Source: Melampsora larici-populina 98AG31 (Eukaryota > Basidiomycota > Pucciniomycetes > Pucciniales > Melampsoraceae). From it: a stretch of DNA of 64,000 nt. Positions 24,243 to 35,145 of the stretch are shown piece after piece. The notes beneath the pieces are model-generated. The model had not been told where the DNA came from and did not search any database. It was given only the letters and a program-made list of their open reading frames with translations. The DNA is taken from the NCBI RefSeq assembly GCF_000204055.1, contig NW_006768799.1:631040-695039 (forward strand), read 5' to 3'. Made by a program: the position numbers and the translations under genes. Each line of letters opens with the position of its first letter. Positions within the stretch are counted from its first letter, which is position 1.

Positions 24243-25291
24243 TTGAATCATCCGCTCCTCAATCTTTCCAAGCATGAAGACTCGTACCTTGACATATTCC
24301 AAGAGAGGAAGAATTATTGGAATGCCGAGGCTGGGGCTGCAGCAACAAAGATAGCAACACACCTTGGCCATCCCAGAAGAACTGTTTATACAATCATCTC
24401 TACATTCAAAAAGCATAACAAATTATCAGCATCAAAAGCTCCTGGGCAGAAGCCAAAATTTTCAAAAGAAGATGTTGAAGAACTCAGACATATACTTGAA
24501 CAAGCTAGACAAGCTCCTCTCTGCCAAATCACCAATCAATTGTCAATCAAAGCTAGCGAACCCATAGTCCGGAGCGAGACACATAAACTTGGCTTTCATT
24601 CTTGTATTGCACGCCGCAAGCCATTTTTTGATGAGAAACAGATCAACAATCAACTTGAGTTTGCTAAGATTCATCGAGACTGGACTGTTGAGGATTGGAA
24701 GAAAGTAATTTGGACGGACAAATCTTCTTTTGAAATAAGCAAAAATTTCCAACAGGTCCGAGTTTGGCAACAAGTTGGGGAAGCATACGATAGTCGATGT
24801 CTAGCTCCAACTTTCAAAAGTGGAAGACATCAGTCATGATCTGGGGTGCATTTGTAGGATCTTGGAAGCTTAATATGGTAGTCATGGAGCCAAAGAAACG
24901 CACTGGTTCCAACTTTGTGGAACAGGTTTACAATCAAAGCTTACAAAACTTCCTTGACTCTTACCCCAATTCTGGAAATCTTGTATTGATGGAAGATGGT
25001 GCCCCGGTCCATCAATGCTTAGTTTCAAAGGCCTGGAGGATTGAACATTCAATTCATAAGCTTGAATGGCCAGCAAATAGCCCGGATCTCAATACAATTG
25101 AAAATATATGGGCTCTGATGAAAGACACCATCTCAACCAAGTATACAATAAAAAATATTAATCAAATGAAGGAGGCATTAAAATCTGAATGGGACAAGAT
25201 TCCAGAGAGCAAGATCAACAAGCTTGTGGCTTCAATGCCAGATCACATTCAAGCTGTGCTTCAAGCGCATGGTGGTCACACCCAGGGGTGA
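24243..25291 (+). pseudogene. Tc1-like DD34E transposase, frameshifted
   Basis: The frame starting near 24243 has a helix-turn-helix region (AATKIATHLGHPRRTVYTII) and the first catalytic Asp in VIWTDKSSF. It stops at 24839. The homologous protein continues in another frame from about 24830 (SVMIWGAF). That part holds the second Asp (LMEDGAPVH) and the motif WPANSPDLNTIENIW. Thirty-four residues separate the second Asp from the Glu, so the triad is DD34E, typical of Tc1. One base appears to be missing near 24828-24836. No ATG sits at the start of the recognisable region. The gene is therefore inactive as written. Confidence 0.85.
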
Positions 25292-25940
25292 ATGATCCTG
25301 ATTGTACGTTATTCATCCCCTTGTTCTAAATCAATCCACTCTATACACACCTTGTCTTTTTTTAACTCACTCTCCTCCTTTTATTCATACATATTAAGCA
25401 TTGAGGGCTCAGGATCCACAAATCTCACCCATCACCACCATCACCACTCTCAATTATTCAACAATAATTATTTTACTAGTCACTACACTACACTTGTTCA
25501 TCAACAAGACATGTGTTTTTCATTTGCATGCTCATCTCAATCCCTCCTCTTCAGACACCTGTTTACTTGAACAATTGTATTAATCTTATATGCATATATA
25601 TATAGCTATTTACAACAATCATCCCTTTTTCATCAGGCTTTCTGTAAAAAAAACCAATCAAAACCCAGAATGTTCCCTTGTTTTTTGAGCTGATTAGCAA
25701 ATTCCTATTGATTTCCTTTGAAGAATGTTTGTAAGATGTTCTAGATCTATAGATGTGACTGCAGAGCAATGAGATGATCACAATAAATCTTGATCAGCAC
25801 CTCACAATCTACAGTTTTGATTAATGATCAAAAATTGGCTTTTGAATATCGCACATCTCTACAGCCCTTTGCAGAATTGATGACTTTGGAAAAAGAGAAA
25901 ACACTTGAGTTTTCAAAAAAAACCTGCGAGTTTTTTTCAA

Positions 25941-25990
25941 AAACTCATCAAGTTTTTCAAAAACTCATCAAGTTTTTCAAAAACTCATTG
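25941..25990. repeat. 20-bp tandem repeat, about 2.5 copies
   Basis: The unit AAACTCATCAAGTTTTTCAA repeats head to tail. Related AAAACTC/GAGTTTTT words are scattered over 25900-26140 in both orientations. Confidence 0.8.
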
Positions 25991-26506
25991 AGCTCTTTCT
26001 CTTTTAGAATTACTGGGCCAGGTTTCCAAAAAAAACTCACTGACTTTTTGAAAAACCCAGCAGCTTCTTGACAAAACTCGGTCACTTTCCAAAAATACTC
26101 GAGGTTTTTTATTCGAAAACTCGAGGTTTTTTTTTCTTCAAAGTCATCAATTATTCAAAGGGCTGTAAATGGTTGCCAAATAAAAAAACAAGTTGAAAAG
26201 TCAGTGTTTAATCGTAGGTCAAGAAAGTAATAATAAAATACAAACCATTGGTAACTGGAGATCAGATGAAACGAGTTATGTAGCAAGACTCCGTCTTAGA
26301 GCAATCATTTAAAATTGCATGAAGTGTTTAGTGGAAATGATCAAAGAGGATCTTGGTGCCGGGTTTTGGTCCTGAGCCCAATGATTACGAATCCTAGGTG
26401 TGGGGACATGTACATAAGTCAAAAAGCCCCGTGGCAACAAGGGCTCACCACCTTCAAGTCCAACAATGAGCTTTGCTGACTTCCCCAAGATAGGAGCAGT
26501 ACAGCA

Positions 26507-28341
26507 ATGGTGGATCCCCCTCCTCTAAATCAAACTCAATTGTATCTAAGTTCAATACATCTTGATCCAAACCTGCAGGTAATTTCCCCGCACGTTTCTA
26601 ATTCAACCATTGCCACCTCCCCCCTCCAAATTGTATCCCCGGCAAACTGGGTTCCAAGTCCAACAGGTGTAATCACTGGACAACCCCTTCAGCTTGCAAT
26701 CATACCTCCTTCAATGAACACCCCAAGCTGGAGCTTATGCCGATCTAACAGTCTGACTCAACTAAATCCAATGAATAACTCACCATCAAATACTATGAAC
26801 GATCCTGCCAAGCTACAACCTACTCCTGATGAACCAAAGAAGAAGAAGCATAAATACACAAGACGGAAGACCTCAGATACAGCAAAAAAACAATCGACTG
26901 TGCCACCCGATTCAACTGATCCAAAAAAAAATGTTTCATGGAAAGCTGAACTCAATTCCGAAGGGAAAAGTAGGATCATTTTAATAATCAAATGGTTGGG
27001 AACGTCAACCACCACTGGGACTCAATATGATTGGTGGAAGGGAGAGATGGACATGGACATGCAAACCATCTATAGCAAAAAAGATCTTGGTGAAAAAATT
27101 GCTCAGCACTTGTCTGATCAAGGTTTGCCAGGCCAAGATGGGAAAGGTGTTGAAACACAGGTGAGTCAATGGCATGATCTCTTCTTTTGGAAGACTTGAG
27201 CTAAACTGTTCCAAAGTAAATCCAAAACCTTGAAATAGGCTCTACCAATGCTAACGACTTTTGCAACGGAACTGGTCAAGGGATTTTGGATGATTTCAAA
27301 CAACAAGCACAAGAAGAGAAATTTTAAAACGGCTATGATTCTAATAGTGAAGAATGGAAGGCAATTGAGAATTCAACAAAATCAAAGTTTGACTGTATGT
27401 GCTTAGTCTCCCTGGTCCTGCAGTTTTTGATGTGATACTGATGCATTCTTGACACAGAGCTTTTGTTCCAGAAGAGCTCTTACTACTACAATCTCCACCC
27501 TTCCATGTCCACACGGACTAATGTCATACCCCAATCTGTGCGTGAAAGTGGTGATACTTTAGAGGAAGAGGACATTCTGCCCTCAACCAAGCACACACGC
27601 AACCTTTTGCCTATCAGCAATGTATCATCATTACATGAAACTTGAGAAATTGAAAGATCTCAATGCAAAACTTCTTTGCAAGACAATTTAGACAATTTAG
27701 ACCTCAGCCTGCACTTGGATTTTACCAACCAGTCTTATGATCCAGATTCTAAATCTTCTGCTCAACAACAAAGAGCTTCACCTTCTTTAAACCACTCCAG
27801 CAATATTGTAGCTCAGAGCACTTGGGGCAGACGTGCCAAACATGCAAGATCACTTAATATTGATTTAAATGAAAGTTCTAGGTCAACCTCAACCTCAGTG
27901 AGTGATGTTCACAACCTCTTAGCCTCTCAACTGCCTTCACGTGAAGAAAAAGCCAAGAGAAATAAGGTTGAGCAGGATCGATGGAGGTTTGAGGAAAAGT
28001 ACATGCAGGCCGAACAAGACACACAACAAGAAGAGCTCAAAACTCAGGCCAAACTTGCCAACACAGTCTCTCACCACCTTTCAGGAGGAGATGATGGTTT
28101 ACAAGATGCAGAACATGCCAAACAGGCTAATCTCAAATTACAGCAAGATCAAGTTCAACTGGACCTGGCACAATCTCAGGTGGCTGAGAGTTGTGAAGAC
28201 CTCATCATGGCGAGAAGTGATCACAAACTGGCTATGTTAGCAAAGTACAAGGCATTGGGATTTTCCATTGAAGAAGCGAAAAAGCAAATACAAGAGGACA
28301 AAGAGGAAATGCGAAGTAAGTTATCCACTTTCATATCTTAG
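26507..28341 (+). pseudogene. Harbinger accessory DNA-binding protein (Myb/trihelix-like), decayed
   Basis: The ATG at 26507 opens a Pro/Asn-rich region, then a basic cluster (KKKKHKYTRRK). Next is a W-containing putative DNA-binding segment (NVSWKAELNSEGKSR, then NYDWW-like YDWWKGEM). A donor (CAG then GTGAGT) follows VETQ near 27161. The next block reads GTGQGILDDFKQQAQEEKF and then meets an in-frame TAA near 27326. Later blocks (SSYYYNLHPSMSTRTNVIP, and the coiled-coil-like region 27676-28341 rich in Gln, Lys and Glu) are in other frames. This order is that of the second gene carried by PIF/Harbinger elements, which helps the transposase bind DNA. The interrupted frame suggests it is no longer functional. 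Confidence 0.65.
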
Positions 28342-28386
28342 ATTACAAACTGAAATCTTTTTGTAACACTGCTGACCTGCCTAATA

Positions 28387-28528
28387 CACTGCCAGCATTA
28401 AAGAGGTTCCCAGATGGGAATATGGGTTGTAGGGATCAGACCGCCATTGTGATATATGTAGTCACAAAAGGCTGTCTGATTCCTACGACCCATATTCCCA
28501 TCTGGGAACCTCTTTAATGCTGGCAGTG
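28387..28528. mobile_element. CACTG-ended MITE, copy 1
   Basis: A foldback of 142 bases. Both ends read CACTGCCAGCATTAAAGAGG from outside and continue TTCCCAGATGGGAATATGGG, so most of the element is stem. Its flanks ATA/GTA agree at two of three bases. Same family as the copies at 33027-33408 and 33902-34030. It is inserted within the decayed Harbinger element. Confidence 0.85.
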
Positions 28529-29124
28529 GTAGTAATTGCTCTCATAGGGGATCTCAAAGATCCATCTCATGAAGCAAAATGACTGGTAGGTCATCTTACT
28601 GAGGCTTGGTTGATAAGAAAATGGGTGATTGAACACAGTTGTACTTTGATCAATTTGTATTTGGCTCAGCTTGGGGTGAACCCCTGTAAAAACTCAAATA
28701 TTGAATGTCTTACATGGGATTTAATTGGCTCATTAGAAAAATAACATAACTTTTTTCAACTTGATCTCTATTTTCTTTTGAACTTGGTCTGTGATATACT
28801 TGTTATTGATACATAAAAAAAATTCCAATCCTTTTTGATTTGTCTGTTTGGGTGTGACTTAGAAATGCAAACACCTTTGCTTATACTTTGTTCATGAAAG
28901 TGACTCGCTGCGTTAAATTGTGAGAAGTGTTAATGGTTTGAAACCATTCATACTTAAATCCCAACCAAGTGATAACTACTAGTATTTTAAGTTACACTAT
29001 AAGAAATCACAACAATTAGAACTTTGAGGTAAGAAGAAACTTTTGGAAACCTCGATAAGGAATCACAATTTCCCAGAATTTTGAAGACAAGGGAAAAACT
29101 ATAAAGAATCAAAAAATGATCAAA

Positions 29125-30721
29125 CTACACGCATTTGTGTTTCTTCATCATCATCTTGTAGGATTTTGTCCAAAACAGAAGAATCTTTGGGGTCCACAGG
29201 CATTGCAATGTTATAAGTGAAATTACTTTGATTGTTCTGTTCCAATAAGAAATTATGCAGAATACAACAAGCTGAGATCTAAGCATTCAGTTGCTTTACA
29301 GACTTCTCGTTCTGTATCAATAATCATAGCAAAGACTGTCATTGTGTTAAGCATACCATTACAGTGTTCAATTGCCACACGCAATTCACTCAAAACATTG
29401 TTAAAAGCCATCTTCTTGCATGTGAGAAGAATCCCTCCTACTCATTTGAAAGCAGGAATAATGAAAGAGCTTGAGCTGTACCCTGAACCAGCCAGAAGAT
29501 ACTCTCCTTCTGAAAAAAAGTCTGTTGGGTCTGACCACATCTGGAATGTACCATTCAAACAATCAATGTTATGTGCCCATCCAAGCATTTCACACAATGA
29601 GTTGTCAGTGTTAATCAATTCCAAAGAGCACATACCAAAATTTGAACATACCAAAGAATTACGCATGACTCGCTGGTCATGGACACTGCCGCACCATCCA
29701 TGGCAAGCAAACATAATCCTACGCTCGTGATTGCATACCAGCATTGAGTTAACTGCATACATTCACTTTTGAGTCCAATAGTCCGCTTTGCATTTGGAAG
29801 GATCAAATGCAAGAGGTATCAATGTACCATCAACAAAACCAACACAGCCTTTGAAAGGAGTGTTTGCGCCAACAGCTTTTCGCGTGTTGAGACGGTCCGC
29901 AGATGACGGCCAAGAGAGATATTTGTGTTCCATCTGAACAATAGCAACCACACATCTCCACGTGAAATTCTCAATACTCCCTTAACAAAAATTGGAAGTA
30001 AGCAGCGCCTGCTGTTGTACATAGGAGCTCACATGAAATGCCAAAGAGATGAGCTAGAACAGCAAAACACCCCCAATTCCAGAAAGTCCAAGATTAGCCA
30101 GAGTGACCAGGAGTTGAAGTTTGATTGGGGCCTGCAGAAAGGTGGATTTGTTCTGGAATACATTGCAGGTTGCAATTTTGTTAAGCAAAGTTAAGTAGCA
30201 GGAAAAGCTCATTTGTGCCTAGTGTTTCATACTGGTGAGTCCAACAATCACCTAGACAAGATCATACCCAGATAAGCAAAGATACCAGGTTTAAAAAGGT
30301 CACATTTCTTGAGGCTCAGATCCTATTGAACATTGTCTGGTACTCTCTGAGTTCCATGTCTCCTTGATTCAAAGTATTGCTTGCGCTGGATCATGTCGAC
30401 CACAAGTGACCATATGGCTGGATTATTAAACGCAGCCAGCGGGTCTTCTTGGCTGCTTGATGATTTGAGCAAACTCTTGTGTCGTTTTTGAAAGATTGTC
30501 CAGAGAGTTACACACACATGAGGTTCAAGATTGAACACCACTTGAGTTGATGGGAGCTGTAGTAGCTGGAAGAAGGTAGAGAGACCGGAGTTCAAGCAGC
30601 TAAAGACCTTTTGCCTTGCACTGAGGACTAGACTGTGAGAGATAGAAGTTGAAGAGTGGACTTGACTGGCAAGTCGCTTGAATGCTTGAATGACTTTTTT
30701 TTGAGACAAGAGGTGTGGCAT
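29125..30721 (-). pseudogene. PIF/Harbinger DDE transposase, decayed
   Basis: Reading from 30721, MPHLLSQKKVIQAFKRLA opens the N-terminal part, ending QRKQYFESRRHGTQRVPDN. Then comes NKSTFLQAPIKLQLLVTLANLG, interrupted by stops. The DDE domain is clear: GFVDGTLIPL (first Asp), GWCGSVHDQRVMRNS (second Asp) and SEGEYLLAGSGY with IIPAFK. A stop at 29763 separates DYWTQK from MYAVNSML, two pieces that are continuous in the family. The C-terminal ACCILHNFLLEQ signature lies near 29240. Several stops and frame changes show it is dead. It is related to the intact gene at the left edge of the window. Confidence 0.8.
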
Positions 30722-30908
30722 GATGTGTGAAATTGATATATATGATGGGGTTGTGAAAATAAAATAAAATGCAAGATCAGTGCAAGAAACCTTGCACGTT
30801 GGTCTTGCACAGGAGTTGCACAGGTTTGAGAACCATAAATATCAAAAGATAGATGTAATGAACCAATTGAATGATGATGGATTTGATTTGAAGAAGCTGA
30901 TGGATTGG

Positions 30909-31998
30909 TAAACTTAGCGAAGTCCCAGGCTTGCACCTACTTGCAAGGCGCCGAGCAAGGGACTTGTGCAAAACTTGCACAAACTCCTTACTCAGGGTTG
31001 GAGGCTTTTGCAGGAGAGCACCTTAAAAGGCCTCTACAGCTTTTCCCTTCAAGCAATGGTTCTCTGGACCAAGGGAAAAGACTGTTCGCTGTTCTTTTCC
31101 ACACATTGTACATGTTTTTTCCCAAGGAAGTTCCTCCCCTCCTTCCTTTAAATTGTCTCAAAGTTTCTAGCAATCTATATGTAATTGTAACATGTGTGAG
31201 CTATATGTAGGTAGACTGCGGTGAGAAAACCTGATAAAATTTGCAGGCAAAACTTGAAATTATTTAAGCTCTGGCTGTTTTATCTTTGTTGCTTTTCATT
31301 GCACCACTTTCATATCACCTTTGCACCTCCTTCACACCACCTTTGAAACCTTTGCACAGTATCAACACAGATGCAGACATGCCATCTTTGACTTGCAGTA
31401 AACAGGTAACTTATGCCTTTCTGAAGATAACCAAGTCAATACAACTTGAATGTTTCTTTCAAAAGCATGAGCTCACTGATATCATTTCCAGCAAAAACAC
31501 ATTGATCTGAAGAAATTCAGTCACTGATGGCTCATTTGTACTTTTCTGATATCAGCTTGATCCTACTTGTATCAATGGAATGTTGAGGTAATTTGACAGA
31601 AATTTGTTGATTAGTTGTTATGTCACAGTTGGCTTCTAGGCCACTGTTGTTACTTGGACAAAATGAAAAAAGAAAAGATACTTAGCACTCACAGCAGTGA
31701 CACTACAATGCTACAGGTTACAGGTGAAAGTTTTTTAGAAACTTTGAGACAATTTAAAGGAAGGAGGGGAGCAACTTCCTCAGGGAAAAAAACATGTACA
31801 AAGCGTGGAAAAGAACAGCAAACAATCTTTTCCTTTGGTCCAGAGAAGCGTTTCTTGAAGGGAAAAGCTGTAGAGGCCTTTTAAGGTGCTCTCCTGTAAA
31901 AGCCTCCAACCCTGAGTAAGGAGTTTGTGCAAGTTTGGTACAAGTCCCTCGCTTGATGCCTTGCAAGTAGGCGCGAGCGTGTGACTTTGCTAAGTTTA
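30909..31998. mobile_element. Non-autonomous Mutator-like element (long TIRs, 9-bp TSD)
   Basis: The left arm (30909 to about 31170) and right arm (about 31735 to 31998) are inverted repeats of about 260 bases with scattered differences. Both start TAAACTTAGC from outside. The flanks are a perfect 9-base direct repeat, ATGGATTGG, at 30900-30908 and 31999-32007. Long TIRs plus a 9-base target duplication define the Mutator superfamily. The 560-base core has no transposase, so it would need one in trans. Frames within the arms are by-products of the repeat. Confidence 0.88.
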
Positions 31999-32007
31999 AT
32001 GGATTGG

Positions 32008-33026
32008 TCTGATGAGATATCTTTTTCAATTTGACTGATTCTACCTTTGAGGTATGTATTGGGTAAAATATTGTAATTAGACAGTCATTGGATTTGAAAC
32101 ATCCAGTAACTTTGCCCGGCGGTAGCCTTGAAGTTGAGCATATGTTTTGACGGATCCAGCATCAGTTGAGACAATCATGGCAGGACCGCACAGCCCAGCA
32201 CCCCCCACTCATCACTGTTGATCAAGTTGAATGATGACTCAGTGCTCCTGGGGTCGATGCCTGAGTCTGGCTGCTGGGGATGAGGAAAGCTGGGCAGGCT
32301 CAGTGTTCCAATTTGGCCTGGACAGAAATTTCACTGTTTTTTAGATACTTTTGCGCAAGAGCTTTGGGCCCCCTGGGCCCCTGAAGTTGGGGGCCTTCTC
32401 CACGGGCACTGTTCATTGGTCTTGCAAGGTCACTGTCTCAATACATGCCAGTTTCGTACCAAAATATGGTTTTTGACATTATATGCACATTGGTTGTAAA
32501 AATATGGAACAATATGCAAGACGATTGCATTGCATCAGAGGATTCAGCCATTATTTTTCTTCAATTTTGACCCCTCCTAGATATTGTTTAATTGTCTATG
32601 TAGTATGTGTCCTCAATTCTCCAAATTCAGTGGCAAATTTGTGATTTGGTATAGTGACATCTTCATCTTCTGTTTCTTGACCACTTCTCTAAGTAGAACT
32701 CTTTGTTTGAGGAACTCTTGTCATCAAAGTGTTATTTGAAAATGGGGTTAGGGTTTCCTGTACCCTGTAGGTTTCACCATACTATGATGTCTTCTTGGAC
32801 CAGTGAAGATAGTGGTTCAGTAATTAAAGTTGGATTCCCAGACAAAGTGTTTTCACAAAGCACAAATGATTGCAATCAATGCCTTAGAGCATCCCCAACG
32901 CGCCACCGGAAACGTAACCTTTACATAGGGTTTACTTAACGTTTCTGACAGAAACGTAATGTCATAATTACATTTGCAAAGATTTTCCAAAAAACACCCT
33001 CCAGCGCGAGTAAAAAGTTGCACAGT
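32008..33026. other. Intergenic, no supported gene
   Basis: Unique-looking AT-rich DNA with a GC-richer patch at 32120-32420 (CCCAGCACCCCCC and GGGCCCCCTGGGCCC words) that may be a repeat edge. No convincing reading frame. Confidence 0.5.
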
Positions 33027-33408
33027 CACTGCCAGCATTAAAGAGGTTCCCAGGTGGGAAAGTGACCTAGGCTGGGAACATGATTGAGAGTAAAATGGTC
33101 ATGAAATCATCTTGCACTGTACAACTGAGCCTTGAAGCATATGCTACATATGTGCAAACATCTGTGTAAATCCTTAGCTATCAGCTACATACACATCAGC
33201 TCAGTTATCTGTTCATCTGGATAGGAAAATTACATGTAATACATGTTGTAATTTTGCTCAGATTGTGACAAGAATTTTGAAAAATTGACTACATATATCA
33301 CAACGACTACTCAGGCAATATTCCTTAGGCTGTGTAACAGTAACAGAAGGGGAATCTGGTCCCTGGGACCCAGATTCCCATCCGGGAACCTCTTTAATGC
33401 TGGCAGTG
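33027..33408. mobile_element. CACTG-ended MITE, copy 2 (382 bp)
   Basis: Ends read CACTGCCAGCATTAAAGAGG from outside and continue TTCCCAGGTGGGAA or TTCCCGGATGGGAA. It is flanked by a 3-base direct repeat AGT (33024-33026 and 33409-33411). The interior differs from copy 1 and has no coding potential. Confidence 0.85.
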
Positions 33409-33901
33409 AGTTGGCCACGGGTGTGACTTTGTTTATTCCGCCAACTGGAATATGTACAGCTTGTTCTGATTGTTTCTAGCTGAGCCAGAAATCTTGGAAA
33501 ACATGATTTCACACAATTTGGACACGTCGAGAAAACAAAACTCACCTATTTTGTTCATCCGTGTCCTATCTCAATACCTTCAAGCACATATTACCTCACC
33601 CTTGATTGACAATTTGGATGTGCTTAGATCACATTCAGCTTGCGTGGTGCTGCCTACTGAAGCTGAAGCTGAAATACAGGTGTCCAAGTGCCATTTGTGA
33701 CACCTGTACCAGGTTTCCAGTTCCTGGCGCATTGGTGATGCTCTTAGAGATTAAACTCAAACAGCTCTTGGCTTATGTTAAATGGAATTGAGCTTCAAAT
33801 ATTTTGACTTTTTGTGTTGCCTATGTCCTGATGTCTACTATCTATTGGTGGATTTCTTCACAAGTTATGAATCTCTTTCAGAGATCTCTGCTTGTTGCAT
33901 T

Positions 33902-34030
33902 CACTGCCAGGATTAACTGCTCTCCCAAATGGAATAATGTATTTGTTGCAATAATCCATGGGCATGACAATAATTAATTATTCCAAAAGAATGATTATCC
34001 CAATTGGGAGTGTCTTTAGTCCTGGTAGTG
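33902..34030. mobile_element. CACTG-ended MITE, copy 3 (diverged)
   Basis: Left end CACTGCCAGGATTAACTGC, right end inverted CACTACCAGGACTAAAGACA, flanked by ATT direct repeats (33899-33901 and 34031-34033). The stem continues CTCCCAAATGG / CTCCCAATTGG. It is an older or different subfamily of the same design. Confidence 0.78.
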
Positions 34031-35145
34031 ATTCAATCTATTAAGATTTATATTGTGTCTGGTTGTATTTTTTTAAAGATATCACACAGCTTCCTAGTGG
34101 TTTAAGATATCCTCACCAAAACCAATTCAGATTGAATTGTTTGTTTCCTGTCTTCTTCCAAGAGCTTTTCTCTTGGCCAACATAAATTCCTTGAATTGCA
34201 ATTTCAGTATGTCTAAGTCTTTGGTGTGCAGTGCATTTCATATAATCATCCCAAGCAATTGATGCAACACTTTGTTGATAGTAAATAAAATAAAATAAAA
34301 TGCCACACATCCAAACCATCCAACACAAATCAAATACCAGAGCAGTTGTAATTTCTGGGTCTGAAAGATACTTCACACCAACCTCACATAGTTTGTAGCT
34401 AGCTGAGGGGTGGGTCACGTAGTATACCAGAGATGTAGCTGACATTTTGACCGCGTGAAAAGTATCATCACGGACAAGAAGTATTGAAAGGTGAGCAAGT
34501 GTAAGATTTGACACGAATTCTTGGCTTGTGCATTCTGGTCACAATTTCATTTTGGCACTACATTGCAAAATTCACATTTCTCTGTCAAACAGTTGAAAGT
34601 TTCTGGCGTCTGAGCCGCATAATACCCAGCTTGCTAAACTACGGCCGGTCTTACAAGCACTGGGGAACACGGCTCATCCATATCACTGTGGACAATTTCA
34701 CAAGCCTTTTGGTGTATGTCACAGTTTGTATCATTAGCTCGATGAAAAAAATACTACGTAGTAGATGTATTTCATCGAGTTGGCACGTTCTCTCGTTCTA
34801 GAACCTTATATGACGTGCGCGGGGATGGATCTTTGAAACGGGTGGGGTGCATCATGCTTCAGCTGAGTCTCACCTCGTTGAACAATCGGAGGCGGTGTGA
34901 TAAAAATGTAGCCGGCGCGCCGCGGCAAACCCACGGTGTAGAGATGCAAAACTCAAAATCCAAAAGCAAACTTGTCGGCTGGATTTTAAACACAAGATCG
35001 TCATCGAGGTTTTGGCCTACGGATTTATCGGTACCGGAAGCGCAACCTTTTAAATCAACAATCCGCGAGTAAATCTTCAACCCGGATTATCCCCCACATT
35101 TCCTTTCATCAGGCCTCGTAATCAAATCTTCATAAGTACATCAAC
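34031..35145. other. Region upstream of family member B
   Basis: A minus-strand frame at 34514-34113 contains a hydrophobic stretch (LCWMVWMCGILFYFIYY) but has no recognisable relative or splice support, so it is not called. One GGCGCGCC palindrome lies at about 34916. The last 350 bases before 35146 presumably hold the promoter of member B; I see no specific element. Confidence 0.4.

Larger units (their letters stand above)
24190..26440. mobile_element. Tc1/mariner-like transposon (nested)
   Basis: Carries the DD34E transposase remnant at 24243-25291. Candidate ends share GGGGCTTTTT in inverted orientation (24197-24206 and 26421-26430), next to similar GGCACC/GTGGC bases. The precise ends and the expected TA target duplication are not clear, so the boundaries are tentative. 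25300-26440 holds no gene, only a CAC/CAT microsatellite near 25430 and a 20-bp tandem repeat near 25941. Confidence 0.4.
24049..30835. mobile_element. PIF/Harbinger transposon, decayed, with a nested Tc1-like insertion
   Basis: Both ends read TGGTTCTCAAACCTGTGCAA from outside and share GTGCAAG a little further in, giving about 32-bp TIRs. The flanks are TTA on the left and TAA on the right. Harbinger elements duplicate a 3-base TWA site, so the flanks fit with one change. Inside are the two genes typical of the superfamily: a DNA-binding accessory protein (26507-28341, plus) and a DDE transposase (30721-29125, minus), convergent and both broken. The Tc1-like unit at about 24190-26440 separates the left TIR from the accessory gene and is best read as a later insertion. 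Confidence 0.6.

Noticed and set aside
30966..31884. Several frames of 60-101 codons around 31 kb
   Set aside because: They lie in the long inverted arms of the Mutator-like element and mirror each other; not genes.
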